A program made the position numbers and the translations under genes. A DNA stretch of 34,142 bases from Acinetobacter sp. A2. GTDB lineage: Bacteria > Pseudomonadota > Gammaproteobacteria > Pseudomonadales > Moraxellaceae. A model generated the notes under the pieces. That model searched no databases. It saw only the letters and a program-made list of their open reading frames with translations, and was not told the origin of the DNA. Positions 1-9,274 of this stretch are shown here, piece by piece; position 1 is the stretch's first letter, and every line of letters begins with the position of its first letter. The stretch spans positions 56,477-90,618 of the forward strand of contig NZ_JAAZQX010000007.1 of NCBI RefSeq assembly GCF_012371325.1. The letters run 5' to 3'.

Positions 1-75
1 GCGCAGCGGACGGGGCTCGAACCCGCGACCCCCGGCGTGACAGGCCGGTATTCTAACCAACTGAACTACCGCTGC
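1..75 (-). tRNA. tRNA-Asp (GTC), 3' end cut by window edge
   Basis: On the minus strand this folds as a cloverleaf with the GTC anticodon in the loop CTGTCAC, a TTCGA T-loop and a GCAGCGG/CCGCTGC acceptor stem. It matches the second copy at 126-202 base for base, so the gene runs two bases past the left edge, where the remaining CC of an encoded CCA end is expected. It is the last gene seen in a Val-Asp-Asp tRNA operon read leftward. The terminator lies outside the window. Confidence 0.95.
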
Positions 76-125
76 ACTTACACAAAGTCACTATTGTGGT
101 ACAAACAATGGTTAAGAATCTTAAG

Positions 126-202
126 TGGCGCAGCGGACGGGGCTCGAACCCGCGACCCCCGGCGTGACAGGCCGGTATTCTAACCAACTGAACTACCGCT
201 GC
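126..202 (-). tRNA. tRNA-Asp (GTC)
   Basis: This is a 77-base tRNA with anticodon GTC, a D-loop with GGTTAGAA, T-loop TTCGAGC, G discriminator and encoded CCA (TGG at 126-128 on the plus strand). It is identical to the copy at 1-75 over all visible bases, separated by a 50-base spacer. Tandem identical tRNA-Asp genes next to tRNA-Val suggest one precursor transcript. Confidence 0.97.
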
Positions 203-228
203 ACGTAAGAATCTATAACGAAAAGGCT

Positions 229-304
229 TGGTGGGCGCTGACGGGATCGAACCGCCGACATTCTGCTTGTAAGGCAGACGCTCTACCAACTGAGCTAAGC
301 GCCC
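229..304 (-). tRNA. tRNA-Val (TAC)
   Basis: This is a 76-base tRNA. The acceptor stem is GGGCGCT/AGCGCCC, the anticodon loop is CTTACAA (anticodon TAC, valine), the T-loop is TTCGATC, the discriminator is A and the CCA end is encoded. It is the first gene of the leftward operon, 26 bases before the first tRNA-Asp and about 28 bases after the -10 box of the promoter at 332-359. Confidence 0.97.
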
Positions 305-331
305 TTAACGTCTTCATCGTTTGTGAGGTGC

Positions 332-359
332 ATTATAGAGAATCTTTACCGACTGTCAA
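332..359 (-). promoter_or_regulatory. Sigma70 promoter of the tRNA-Val-Asp-Asp operon
   Basis: On the minus strand a perfect -35 hexamer TTGACA (354-359) is followed after 16 bases by a perfect -10 hexamer TATAAT (332-337). The bases just after the -10 box (GCACCTC) are fairly GC-rich, as in stable-RNA promoters under stringent control. That regulation is inferred from the family, not shown. The rest of 305-577, between the tRNAs and the next gene, shows no other clear feature. Confidence 0.85.
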
Positions 360-577
360 ACGCTTTTCGGCTTGTTTTCAGTTTTTTGTGACTGAGTGAT
401 TAAAAAATAGGTGATCCGCTATAAAAACAAACAAATTCTGTAAGTTATTTTAGTTTTCAAGCAAAATTAATGGGCTTTTCAATTTGTTAGCACTTGCTTA
501 GCCTACACATTCGTTTACGCATTTGGCTAGAGTTTTATAGTTCACTATAACTACCCTTTTCATGCAAAACTTGCAGA

Positions 578-1087
578 TCAACCATTCAAATCAAGTTTCT
601 GTTCAGAAATATAAACCAATGCTTTTTCAGGAATTAAGTCAAATAATTCCAAAATATCTTGATTACGCATACGAATACAGCCATGTGAAGCAGGAATGCC
701 CATCGGCTCTGTATCTGGCGTGCCATGTAAATAGATATAACGTTGAAAAGTATCGCAGCCCTCGCCCTGATTAAATCCTTGCTCTAAACCGCTAAGCCAT
801 AAAATACGGGTTAAAATCCAGTCCCGCTCAGGAAATTGCTCTGCTAAATCTAAATTGTAAATTTCACCTGTTGGTTGACGGGCAATAAAAACTGCATTTT
901 CTGGCTCATTTTCCCCAAACTTTAAAGCCACCTCGTGCCATCCGCGCGGGGTCTTACCACTATTTTCAGCTTCACCGATGCCATTAACACCGCTGGAAAT
1001 AACATAAAATTTACGATGCTTAGGCAAATATAAAGTTTGCTCTGCCAAATCAATCAAAATATCAGCTTGGGCGTATGAATATGACAT
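578..1087 (-). CDS. elsL: YkuD-domain L,D-carboxypeptidase, ElsL-like, cytoplasmic
   Basis: This 169-residue protein is built around one YkuD (L,D-transpeptidase) catalytic domain. The conserved block is H121-G-T-P, then S134-H135-G136-C137-I-R139, with C137 the expected nucleophile. The N-terminus (MSYSYAQADILIDLAEQ) has no signal peptide or membrane segment, unlike periplasmic L,D-transpeptidases. Acinetobacter has a known signal-less YkuD protein, ElsL (also called LdtK), which trims the terminal D-alanine from recycled tetrapeptide muropeptides in the cytosol and affects rod shape and beta-lactam tolerance. Length, missing export signal and motif all fit that protein. The start ATG has an upstream AGGATG ribosome site. 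The name rests on family features, not on an alignment, and a less specific YkuD protein remains possible. Confidence 0.85.
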   Translation of the reverse strand: MSYSYAQADILIDLAEQTLYLPKHRKFYVISSGVNGIGEAENSGKTPRGWHEVALKFGENEPENAVFIARQPTGEIYNLDLAEQFPERDWILTRILWLSGLEQGFNQGEGCDTFQRYIYLHGTPDTEPMGIPASHGCIRMRNQDILELFDLIPEKALVYISEQKLDLNG

Positions 1088-1102
1088 TGCTTCATCCTAT
1101 TA

Positions 1103-1525
1103 TTATTCTTTAAATGGTGGCTCAGGTTCAGGACGCAACCACAACCAAACGCCAACTACAAACATGGTGGTATTGGTAAAAATTTTGACTGCAACCGGTG
1201 CTGTGGTAAACAACATAATGATCGCACTAATACTCATCATAGTAGTTGCAAACCATTTGGCTTTACGTGGCACTGTCCCATTAGCGCGCCAGTCTCTTAA
1301 GGTACTGCCATATTTAGGATGATTCAGTAACCAGTCATCCATCTGTGGCCACCCGCGTGAAGCGGCCCATGCTGCAAGTATCAGGAAAACTGTGGTGGGC
1401 ATGCCTGGCAGCAATGCACCAATAAAGCCAAGGATGACAAAGATCACCACCAAACTTCGCCAAAACAAGCTTTGCATACCACTGTCCCAAACTACGAATT
1501 GCGGTAGTATAAAGCGTTTTTTCAT
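1103..1525 (-). CDS. DUF454 (YbaN-like) small inner-membrane protein
   Basis: The protein resembles the YbaN/DUF454 family. It has a hydrophobic helix (VVIFVILGFIGALLPGMPTT), the family block FLILAAWAASRGWPQMDDWLLNHPKYG, a short basic stretch with PRKAKW and two further hydrophobic helices before a WLWLRPE end. The family sits in the inner membrane and its role is unknown. The start is uncertain. The ATG at 1525 gives 140 residues but has poor ribosome-site spacing. The ATG at 1477 (MQSLFWRSL) gives 124 residues, has GGGA upstream and lines up with the E. coli YbaN start. Reading further upstream needs a TTG inside the divergent gene. It ends 15 bases before the elsL start, so the two may share a transcript. 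Confidence 0.8.
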   Translation of the reverse strand: MKKRFILPQFVVWDSGMQSLFWRSLVVIFVILGFIGALLPGMPTTVFLILAAWAASRGWPQMDDWLLNHPKYGSTLRDWRANGTVPRKAKWFATTMMSISAIIMLFTTAPVAVKIFTNTTMFVVGVWLWLRPEPEPPFKE

Positions 1526-1564
1526 TTTCCGTGGTAATTCTGCATTTTTCGCATGGATTCGTAC

Positions 1565-2449
1565 ATGATTGAGTTGCAACCTCCTACGCTTGCGCCCGAA
1601 GTCTGGTTAAATTATCGTACTGCTGCAGTACGACAATTGGCATTTGCTTTGGCAAGCCCCAATATTTTGTCTAGTTTGCCGCCAGAATTACAAATTCAAC
1701 ATGCCTTTACACTGCATGCAGATATTTTTTGGCAACAGCATTATCTCAATTACCAACAGCGTTTGGCTTATTTAGATTTACATCCCGAAGCCTTGCATAA
1801 TTTTCTAAATCAACTCAAAAGTACCCGCTTGGGTTTACGTTTTGAAATGCTGATGTGGTTTTGGTTGCTCGATCGTAACTACCATCCCTTCGAATTACTC
1901 GGACACAGTATTCAAATTATTGATGGGGCAAAAACCGTCGGTGAGCTGGACTTTTTACTGCACAATCAAGACACCCAGCAAGTTGAACATTGGGAAGTTG
2001 CTTTAAAATATTACTTGGCTGAAGCAGATTTTTCATTGCCACATTGGTATGGCTTAAACCGTTCCGACACTTTGGCACGCAAACTCAATCATTTCAGTCA
2101 AAAACAATTCCAGTTTGAGCAGGCTTTAAATTTTCCCATCCAGCAGCGTTTTGCAGTCCTGAAAGGTCAGTTGTATTTCCCACATTTATATAGCCAAAAT
2201 ACTGTAGACCGCATGCCACACTGGGTTAACCGTGCACGTCGGTTAGGCACTTGGGGCAACCATATTCCAGAAAAAACGGCTGACTTTTATCGTTTACAAC
2301 GACACGAATGGATTTGCCCAAATGCGCAAGCCAGTAGTTTAACCAACCAATGGTGGACTGATGGCTTATATTTCCAAGCCACAACTTCTGAATTTTATAT
2401 GTATAGAGCAGCTTCTTATCTCAGCTATCCGCCCTTACACGTTGAATAA
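1565..2449 (+). CDS. DUF1853 family protein
   Basis: This cytoplasmic protein of about 294 residues has no signal peptide or membrane segment. The central blocks are LGLRFEMLMWFWLLDRNY, KTVGELDFLL and HWEVALKYYL (numbering from this start: E127, D129, E144, K148), which match the pattern I know for DUF1853. Function is unknown. The acidic residues on two predicted strands followed by a lysine recall nuclease-fold proteins, but this is speculative. The ATG at 1565 (MIELQPP) has a GGA six bases upstream. The ATG at 1553 has no ribosome site, so I prefer 1565. The gene is divergent from the DUF454 gene with only about 40 bases between starts. Confidence 0.8.
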   Translation: MIELQPPTLAPEVWLNYRTAAVRQLAFALASPNILSSLPPELQIQHAFTLHADIFWQQHYLNYQQRLAYLDLHPEALHNFLNQLKSTRLGLRFEMLMWFWLLDRNYHPFELLGHSIQIIDGAKTVGELDFLLHNQDTQQVEHWEVALKYYLAEADFSLPHWYGLNRSDTLARKLNHFSQKQFQFEQALNFPIQQRFAVLKGQLYFPHLYSQNTVDRMPHWVNRARRLGTWGNHIPEKTADFYRLQRHEWICPNAQASSLTNQWWTDGLYFQATTSEFYMYRAASYLSYPPLHVE

Positions 2450-2567
2450 CAGTTTCAACATTTCATTACGCAACCACCATGAAAGTTACCTATTTATTTT
2501 TTTGTTTATTTATTAATCTAAAAACACAGGACAAAATGTTTCTTGCTTTAAAATACTGGAGATAATC

Positions 2568-2714
2568 ATGAAAAAAATTTTAGCAACCTCACTACTTATG
2601 ATGTTTGTTTTAACTGGTTGTAACACCATTAAAGGCGTGGGTGAAGATGTTTCATCTGCTGGTAATGCAGTCAGCAATACCGCTGAAAAAACTCAGCAAG
2701 AAATCCGTCAATAA
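2568..2714 (+). CDS. Entericidin EcnA/B-like small lipoprotein
   Basis: This short gene encodes 48 residues: MKK, a hydrophobic stretch (ILATSLLMMFVLTGC) and a mature peptide beginning CNTIKGVGEDVSSAGNAV. L15-T-G-C18 is a good lipobox, so the mature protein should be a lipid-anchored peptide of 31 residues. The mature part, with its GxGxDV, AG and NAV blocks and TAEKTQ end, is typical of the entericidin A/B family, which are small outer-membrane lipoproteins. Members in E. coli act as a bacteriolytic lipoprotein pair, but the role in Acinetobacter is not established. A GGAGATA ribosome site precedes the ATG, and a terminator follows at 2762-2791, so it is probably monocistronic. Confidence 0.9.
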   Translation: MKKILATSLLMMFVLTGCNTIKGVGEDVSSAGNAVSNTAEKTQQEIRQ

Positions 2715-2761
2715 TTCTGGGTTTCTTGGTGAAAACTTTCACCTGAAACATCAGAAATTCA

Positions 2762-2791
2762 AAAGACCTTGTGCTCAAACAAGGTTTTTTT
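2762..2791 (+). terminator. Rho-independent terminator of the entericidin-like gene
   Basis: The stem ACCTTGT (2766-2772) pairs with ACAAGGT (2779-2785) around a six-base loop and runs straight into seven T residues. A short A-run precedes the stem. It lies 47 bases after the lipoprotein stop codon. Confidence 0.9.
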
Positions 2792-2850
2792 ACACTAAAA
2801 TTTCACTTTTTTAGCATTATTCCCCTATTATTAGTACTCATTATTGATAA

Positions 2851-3999
<1,149 letters not shown>

Positions 4000-4020
4000 A
4001 ATCAGAAAATTCAACACTAA

Positions 4021-4059
4021 CAATAGAAAAGGAACTCAATTTGAGTTCCTTTTCTATTG
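4021..4059. terminator. Bidirectional terminator between dapE and the chp operon
   Basis: This is a perfect inverted repeat with 19-base arms (4021-4039 and 4041-4059) around a single central base. In RNA the middle bases would open as a loop. The AGAAAAGG/CCTTTTCT part gives a T-rich 3' side on both strands. It lies 21 bases after the dapE stop and 12 bases beyond the stop of the converging ChpC-like gene, so it can serve both. Confidence 0.85.
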
Positions 4060-4071
4060 GCTAAACAATGG

Positions 4072-4530
4072 TTATTCAGCTATCAGATTTTCTTGAATGT
4101 ATTGCAAGTTTGGTACATGAAAGACTTGATCTGCCATACGCACATATTGGAATACGCTAGGATCATCGGCTTGTTGATCATCATCAACCACTTCAGAAAT
4201 ACGCAAACGAATGGTTTGCGGCATTTCATTGCACATCAATGCAAAGCGCTGCTCCATTTCATCACCTTCAATTACCAAGGCTACACCCATTTTTTTCTCA
4301 GGGTCATTCACTGCATAGACAGGTAATTGTGAATCGTGCCATTCCACAGTTTTAACCTGTGTGGCATTGTCCAGTGCCGATAAAACAATGTTTTGTGGCA
4401 GCAGCATGGGTTGCTTGGCATGACATTCAACAATATAGGCATCAATAAAACCCGTAGATACGGTAATTAAGTGTTGCAACTCTTGTTGACTGATTTGGCC
4501 GAGTAAATTTGGACTATTGCTCTGACTCAT
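4072..4530 (-). CDS. CheW-like protein at the end of the pil-chp operon (ChpC-like)
   Basis: This 152-residue soluble protein starts three bases after the chpA stop codon, so translation is probably coupled. It has the weak hallmarks of a CheW-type coupling domain: alternating strands around SQLPVYAVNDPEKKMGVALVIEG, then RFALMCNEMPQTIRLRISEVVD near residues 95-115. In Pseudomonas aeruginosa the gene at a similar place in the cluster is chpC, which encodes a CheW-like protein linking receptor and kinase. Position, size and topology support that role, but sequence similarity could not be measured, so I give no symbol. It is the last gene of the operon. Confidence 0.7.
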   Translation of the reverse strand: MSQSNSPNLLGQISQQELQHLITVSTGFIDAYIVECHAKQPMLLPQNIVLSALDNATQVKTVEWHDSQLPVYAVNDPEKKMGVALVIEGDEMEQRFALMCNEMPQTIRLRISEVVDDDQQADDPSVFQYVRMADQVFHVPNLQYIQENLIAE

Positions 4531-4533
4531 GGC

Positions 4534-7500
4534 TTACCCCCGACTCGCTGCTAATAATTGTTCAATATTGGCAAGCAATTCTGCCTCTTGGAACGGTTTA
4601 CCCATATAGTGGGTAACACCTAAACTGAACGCACGCTCACGGTGTTTTTCACCTGTACGCGAGGTAATCATAATAATTGGCAAGTTGCTGTGAATATCGT
4701 GGTGACGTACCAAGTTAGTCACTTCAAAACCATCCATTCGTGGCATTTCAATATCTAGCAGCATCAGGTCTGGTTTAACATTTTCCAGCTGCTCCATGGC
4801 ATCAATACCATCTTTCGCTGTGACAATATCATAACCTTGACGCTCAAGCAGACGTGACGTTACCTTACGTACAGTTACCGAGTCATCCACAATCATAATC
4901 AAGCGGCGTGCATCACGACGTTGAGTATCACGCTGATCGCTAGCTTGCTTGGTACGTTGCGTTGCAAGAATCTGACGGGCAATATTTTGACCATCTAAAA
5001 TCAGACAAACCTGACCATCACCTAAAATAGTTGCGCCCGCAATTGCACCAATGCTTGAGAACTGCTGACCAATTGGTTTCACAACAATCTGACCACGAGA
5101 ACCAATTAACTGATCAACCAATAAGGCAATGGTTTGCCCTGTACTGCCTTTAATTAACAGCACCGGTAATGAGTGACCAACGTGATTTAAACGCGGTAAA
5201 GGCTGATTGCCGACAAACTCAGACAAGTAACGTAACTTGTAGCTTTGGTTGTCAATTTGGAAGAGGTCTTCATTGCTGTTGAAGTATGTTTCCAAAGTGC
5301 TTGGTGCAATACGCACAATACGATCAATTTGCGCCAATGGTACTGCAAATTGTTGATCACCAACTTTTACCATCAAGGCATCAGATACCGCAACCGTGGT
5401 CGGTACACGAATACTAAAGGTTGTGCCCTGACCCAAAGTTGAATCTACAGAAACGTGACCACCGAGCGCTTTAATTTCGCTTTGCACTACGTCCAAGCCA
5501 ACCCCACGACCTGAAATTTGTGTCACCGCCTGTGCAGTGGTGAAACCAGGGTGGAAAATTAACTGTAGAATTTCATTTTTATCGAGGTCTTGATCTGCCT
5601 TAATTAAACCCAAGCTCAAAGCTTTTTGTTTAATTTTCGCATCATCAATACCTTTACCATCATCCACAAACGTCACCACAACATCTGTGCCTTGACGGCT
5701 AATGTTAAGTTCAATTTTTCCGACTTCAGGTTTATTGGCCGCTGCACGTTGTGCAGGGTCTTCTATACCATGGTCTACCGCATTACGTAGCATGTGCTCA
5801 AATGGAGTCACCAAACGTTCAAGAATGGTACGGTCCAACTCACCTTCGGTATTGTGTACCACCAATTCTGTTGGACGGTTCAAGGTAGATGAAGTCTGAC
5901 GCACAATACGTTGTAAACGTGGTAACAAGCGTGAGAATGGTACCAAACGAGTACGCATCAAGCTTTCTTGAATTTCGGCCTGAATACGTGATTGTTGTAA
6001 AAGCAAACCTTCAGCATCACGGATTTTTTCAGCCAATGTGCTCTTAAAGTCCACCAAGTCCGATGCAGATTCCGCAAGAGATTTAGACAATTGATTCAAT
6101 GAGGAATATTGGTCCATCTCTAATGGGTCAAAGTCTGCATAACGTGAGTTTTCAGAACCGTGTTTGGCAATAATCTGTGATTCCAACTCGCCTTCCATTC
6201 GGCGTAACTGATCTGCCAGACGTTTGATCGCCAATTCCATTTCATTCAGCGTACCGCCAAGCTGTCCAAGCTCCATTTCAATACGTGAACGGTTAATCGA
6301 GTTCTCACCAGACAAGTCGATCATCTTCTCTACCAAATCGGCAGAGATACGAATCATCTCATTGCTATTGTCTAGTGTGGCTGTTTCACTCCACTCGCCT
6401 GACATCGCAGGTGGCTCGGTGCCATCACCTTGTACAAACTCATAACTACGACTTGGTGATAACAAGTCTGTATGCGTTAAACGCTCAGGCAATTGCGCAG
6501 AAACATCCACAAATTGCATAGCGGCCAAGCTCGATTTCAGACTTTCATAATTGCTGTAATCGGCTTTAAAGATAGCATCACGCAACCAAGCCAACGTGGT
6601 TTGTAAAAGTGCATCGTAAACATTCGAGTTAAACTGATGTACAGCAAACTGTTCAAAGGTACTTTCAAGCTGGTAGGCGATTTGAGCAACTGGCTCAATT
6701 TCAGCCATACGTGCGCCACCTTTTAAGCTGTGTGCAGCACGTTGTAACTGTAGCAAAATACTACGGTCACTACGTTGCTCAAACCAATGTTTCAAGCGCT
6801 GATCCGCAGAATCTAAAATTTCTTCAGCTTCTTCACGGAAGGTTTCTTCTACTATAGAAAGCAGTTGTTCGTCTTCAGACTCAACCGTGGTTTCAGGTGC
6901 TACAGTTTCAGTGATTGGCTCAAATACGGCTGCAGGGGCATCTTCAAGTTCAACTGAAACATCATCTGCCAATACTTCTTCTGCAGACTGCATCTCGGCT
7001 TCTGCTTCAGTTTCGGCTTCTGTTTCAACTTGCACTGGCTGCTCTTGTTGCATTGAAGGTTGAACAGCGGTATTCGTTTCAATTGATTTACCTTGTGACA
7101 AGCTAACAATGTCAGCCAAAATCGCAATGGATTCTGGCGCTGCATAGTCCACACCTTCTTCACGAATGGTTTGAATACGGTCTGCAATGTCGTCTTGTAC
7201 TAAACGAATAATTTGAATCAACGCAGGTGAAACAACAATTTGGTTGTTGATAATGCGCTCATAAATTGATTCAAGGTTATGCGCAATTAAACCAATATGC
7301 GTTGCAGCAATCATATTCGCACCACCTTTTAAAGTGTGCAAATAACGCATCAGGTTGTTTAAGGCTGATGTATCACTGGCGTCTTTAGACCACGTGTTTA
7401 CATCTTCATCCATTCCCACCAAAAGTTCTTCGGCTTCTTCAAGGAAGATGTCTTGTAAATCTGGATCAAAATCCTTGTTGGCATCTGCTGCGTGGATATT

Positions 7501-9105
7501 TTGGCGGTCAGCGGCAATACGTTGTGACAATTGCGCCAAGTTTACCGCACCAGAACTTTCTACAGTTGCAACCTCTGATGAAGTCTCAACATTTTCCACT
7601 TCAGCAAGGGCAGTTTCAATGACTTGATCAGCTTCTTCAATCACACTTTCAGATTTTTCAAACGCTATATCTTCAATATCTTGCTGTACAAATGCAGTTA
7701 AGTCATTCAGCGTTTTCTGAATATCTTCAGTGACCGTGACACGCTGACCAGCTGCCAAAGTATCGAATAAGTGGATAAATTCTTGATGTGCCTGTGCAAA
7801 TAGCTCGTAAGCATATTCTGAGTTTAACAACACGGGTTGAGCTAAAACACGGTCATACGCTGCTTTCAGCTCTTGAGTAAATTGATGAATACCAATCGAT
7901 GCACGGTTATCGGTATGATCCACCAACAATTGTGCCTGCGCACTCAATTCTTGCAAATAGTCTGGATATTGTGCTTGTGCCAATTTATCAAATTCAAACT
8001 CAGCATCAAGTAAACGGTCAATATTCAGTTCAATTAATTTAGAGACCAAACCTTGAGGATTGGCTAATTCATCAGTGTCGCTGCTGCTAAAGCCGTAGTT
8101 ATCCCACGCTTTATTAAAGGTGTCATAAATGACATCTAAACCATCACAACGTCCTTGACGCAGAATATGCAAATAATCACGTACAAATTCTGCATATTGC
8201 ACTAACAATGCTGTTTCTTTAGAGGTTGATTCAATTTCATCTTGCACAAAGGCTTTGAACAAGTTTTCAACTTTAGAGCTTGCTTCAAACACCTGCTCAA
8301 TTTGAGCCATAGATGAACTGCCACGCAAAGTATGCAAGGCGCGAATCAGACCATTGTAATCTTGAGATTTAATTTGTTCTTGTGCCAAGAATTGATCAAT
8401 AGTGGCCAAATGCTCTTCGGCTTCTTCAATAAATATAGACAGAGTTTCAGCCAATAGACTTTCATCTGTAGTCGTGTCTTGCGCAACTGCTGCGTGTTCA
8501 ACATCTGCAGGCAGTTCTGCTGATTCTAATTCTTCTGTCGCCGCTACTGTTGCAGCCATTTCAGGCTCAACCGCATCACTCAGCTCAAGACCTGTTGGTA
8601 TATCTTGTGCTGTTAATTGATCGGCTAAAACAAGTAATTCTTCTAAGGCTGGTTCAGGACTTTGGTTTTGCTGTAATTGTTGTCCTAAAAGTACCAATGG
8701 GCGTAAATCAATATCAATGACACCCACATTTTTGAAGATTGGATACAGTTTGTATTGATAAATATGGAAAACAGTTTTTGCAAATTTTTGAATATCAGTA
8801 TTGAGGGTAACAGCACCCGAAAGCACACGGTTTAAAGTATCTTCTACCGTCCATGCCAGTTCGCCCGCTGACTTCGCACCGACCATGCGACCCGAGCCTT
8901 TTAAAGTGTGAAAGTGACGACGAATGGTCACTAAAGTTTCTTGGTCTGTCGGATTTTCGAACCAAGTTACAAATAATGGATTTAATTCTTCGAAGATTTC
9001 TTCAATTTCTTCAACAAAAATTTCAAGAATTTCCGCATCTTGATCAAGATAACTATCTTCAGGAAGCGTCGTTGTTTCAACTAAATTTTTTAATATTTCT
9101 TTCAT
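4534..9105 (-). CDS. chpA: ChpA, multi-Hpt CheA-like hybrid histidine kinase of type IV pilus chemosensing
   Basis: ChpA phosphorylates the response regulators PilG and PilH in response to the PilJ receptor, controlling type IV pilus extension and twitching. This 1523-residue protein has four visible Hpt blocks: H66 (HTLKGSG), H258 (HTLRGSS), H590 (HTLKGGA) and H792 (HSLKGGA). Residues about 915-1075 form the dimerisation region. The HATPase domain has an N box at N1108-AVDHGIEDP, DDGKGID at 1148-1154 and GRGVGL at 1199-1204. A CheW-like domain spans about 1240-1385. The C-terminal receiver domain has D1407/D1408, phospho-acceptor D1451 and K1503. Acidic, low-complexity linkers (for example 685-745) separate the Hpts. 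It is shorter than P. aeruginosa ChpA (about 2470 residues, with more phosphotransfer modules). The region around 340-480 may hold a degenerate module. Confidence 0.96.
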   Translation of the reverse strand: MKEILKNLVETTTLPEDSYLDQDAEILEIFVEEIEEIFEELNPLFVTWFENPTDQETLVTIRRHFHTLKGSGRMVGAKSAGELAWTVEDTLNRVLSGAVTLNTDIQKFAKTVFHIYQYKLYPIFKNVGVIDIDLRPLVLLGQQLQQNQSPEPALEELLVLADQLTAQDIPTGLELSDAVEPEMAATVAATEELESAELPADVEHAAVAQDTTTDESLLAETLSIFIEEAEEHLATIDQFLAQEQIKSQDYNGLIRALHTLRGSSSMAQIEQVFEASSKVENLFKAFVQDEIESTSKETALLVQYAEFVRDYLHILRQGRCDGLDVIYDTFNKAWDNYGFSSSDTDELANPQGLVSKLIELNIDRLLDAEFEFDKLAQAQYPDYLQELSAQAQLLVDHTDNRASIGIHQFTQELKAAYDRVLAQPVLLNSEYAYELFAQAHQEFIHLFDTLAAGQRVTVTEDIQKTLNDLTAFVQQDIEDIAFEKSESVIEEADQVIETALAEVENVETSSEVATVESSGAVNLAQLSQRIAADRQNIHAADANKDFDPDLQDIFLEEAEELLVGMDEDVNTWSKDASDTSALNNLMRYLHTLKGGANMIAATHIGLIAHNLESIYERIINNQIVVSPALIQIIRLVQDDIADRIQTIREEGVDYAAPESIAILADIVSLSQGKSIETNTAVQPSMQQEQPVQVETEAETEAEAEMQSAEEVLADDVSVELEDAPAAVFEPITETVAPETTVESEDEQLLSIVEETFREEAEEILDSADQRLKHWFEQRSDRSILLQLQRAAHSLKGGARMAEIEPVAQIAYQLESTFEQFAVHQFNSNVYDALLQTTLAWLRDAIFKADYSNYESLKSSLAAMQFVDVSAQLPERLTHTDLLSPSRSYEFVQGDGTEPPAMSGEWSETATLDNSNEMIRISADLVEKMIDLSGENSINRSRIEMELGQLGGTLNEMELAIKRLADQLRRMEGELESQIIAKHGSENSRYADFDPLEMDQYSSLNQLSKSLAESASDLVDFKSTLAEKIRDAEGLLLQQSRIQAEIQESLMRTRLVPFSRLLPRLQRIVRQTSSTLNRPTELVVHNTEGELDRTILERLVTPFEHMLRNAVDHGIEDPAQRAAANKPEVGKIELNISRQGTDVVVTFVDDGKGIDDAKIKQKALSLGLIKADQDLDKNEILQLIFHPGFTTAQAVTQISGRGVGLDVVQSEIKALGGHVSVDSTLGQGTTFSIRVPTTVAVSDALMVKVGDQQFAVPLAQIDRIVRIAPSTLETYFNSNEDLFQIDNQSYKLRYLSEFVGNQPLPRLNHVGHSLPVLLIKGSTGQTIALLVDQLIGSRGQIVVKPIGQQFSSIGAIAGATILGDGQVCLILDGQNIARQILATQRTKQASDQRDTQRRDARRLIMIVDDSVTVRKVTSRLLERQGYDIVTAKDGIDAMEQLENVKPDLMLLDIEMPRMDGFEVTNLVRHHDIHSNLPIIMITSRTGEKHRERAFSLGVTHYMGKPFQEAELLANIEQLLAASRG

Positions 9106-9222
9106 AGCTAAGGCTTCTTACGTTTTCAGCACCGAAAGGTACTTCAACTTAATTGTAACCATCCTGAATGCCCCTAACTCAAAAGTTAAGTTCATCTTTT
9201 CGATGCTTTATCTCTGAATGAT

Positions 9223-9252
9223 GGTGTACCTCTACCGAAGTATAGGTACACC
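9223..9252 (-). other. Intercistronic C(UUCG)G RNA hairpin between pilJ and chpA
   Basis: In the operon's transcription direction, bases 9252-9240 (GGTGTACCTATAC) pair with 9235-9223 (GTAGAGGTACACC) over 13 positions with one mismatch. The loop is TTCG closed by C-G, the exceptionally stable UUCG tetraloop. No U-run follows, so it is not a standard terminator. It starts 22 bases after the pilJ stop. A smaller seven-pair hairpin follows at 9173-9190. It could stabilise the upstream mRNA, mark a processing site or slow polymerase, setting different PilJ and ChpA levels. Confidence 0.8.
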
Positions 9253-9274
9253 CTTCCCCAAGCTGGAATTCCGC

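Noticed and set aside
1..202. The two 75-base identical blocks as direct repeats flanking a mobile element
   Set aside because: They are two tandem tRNA-Asp genes with proper cloverleaf folds. The 50-base spacer holds no element.
53..289. Open reading frame across the tRNA genes
   Set aside because: It lies antiparallel over three tRNAs and translates their conserved arms. No ribosome site was seen and it has no protein-like features.
562..774. Plus-strand frame overlapping the end of elsL
   Set aside because: It is antisense to the conserved YkuD catalytic region and has no domain features of its own.
6915..7187. Leucine/glutamine-rich frames opposite or alongside the chpA linker
   Set aside because: They are by-products of the repetitive acidic linker codons of chpA. 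The chpA frame is continuous there.
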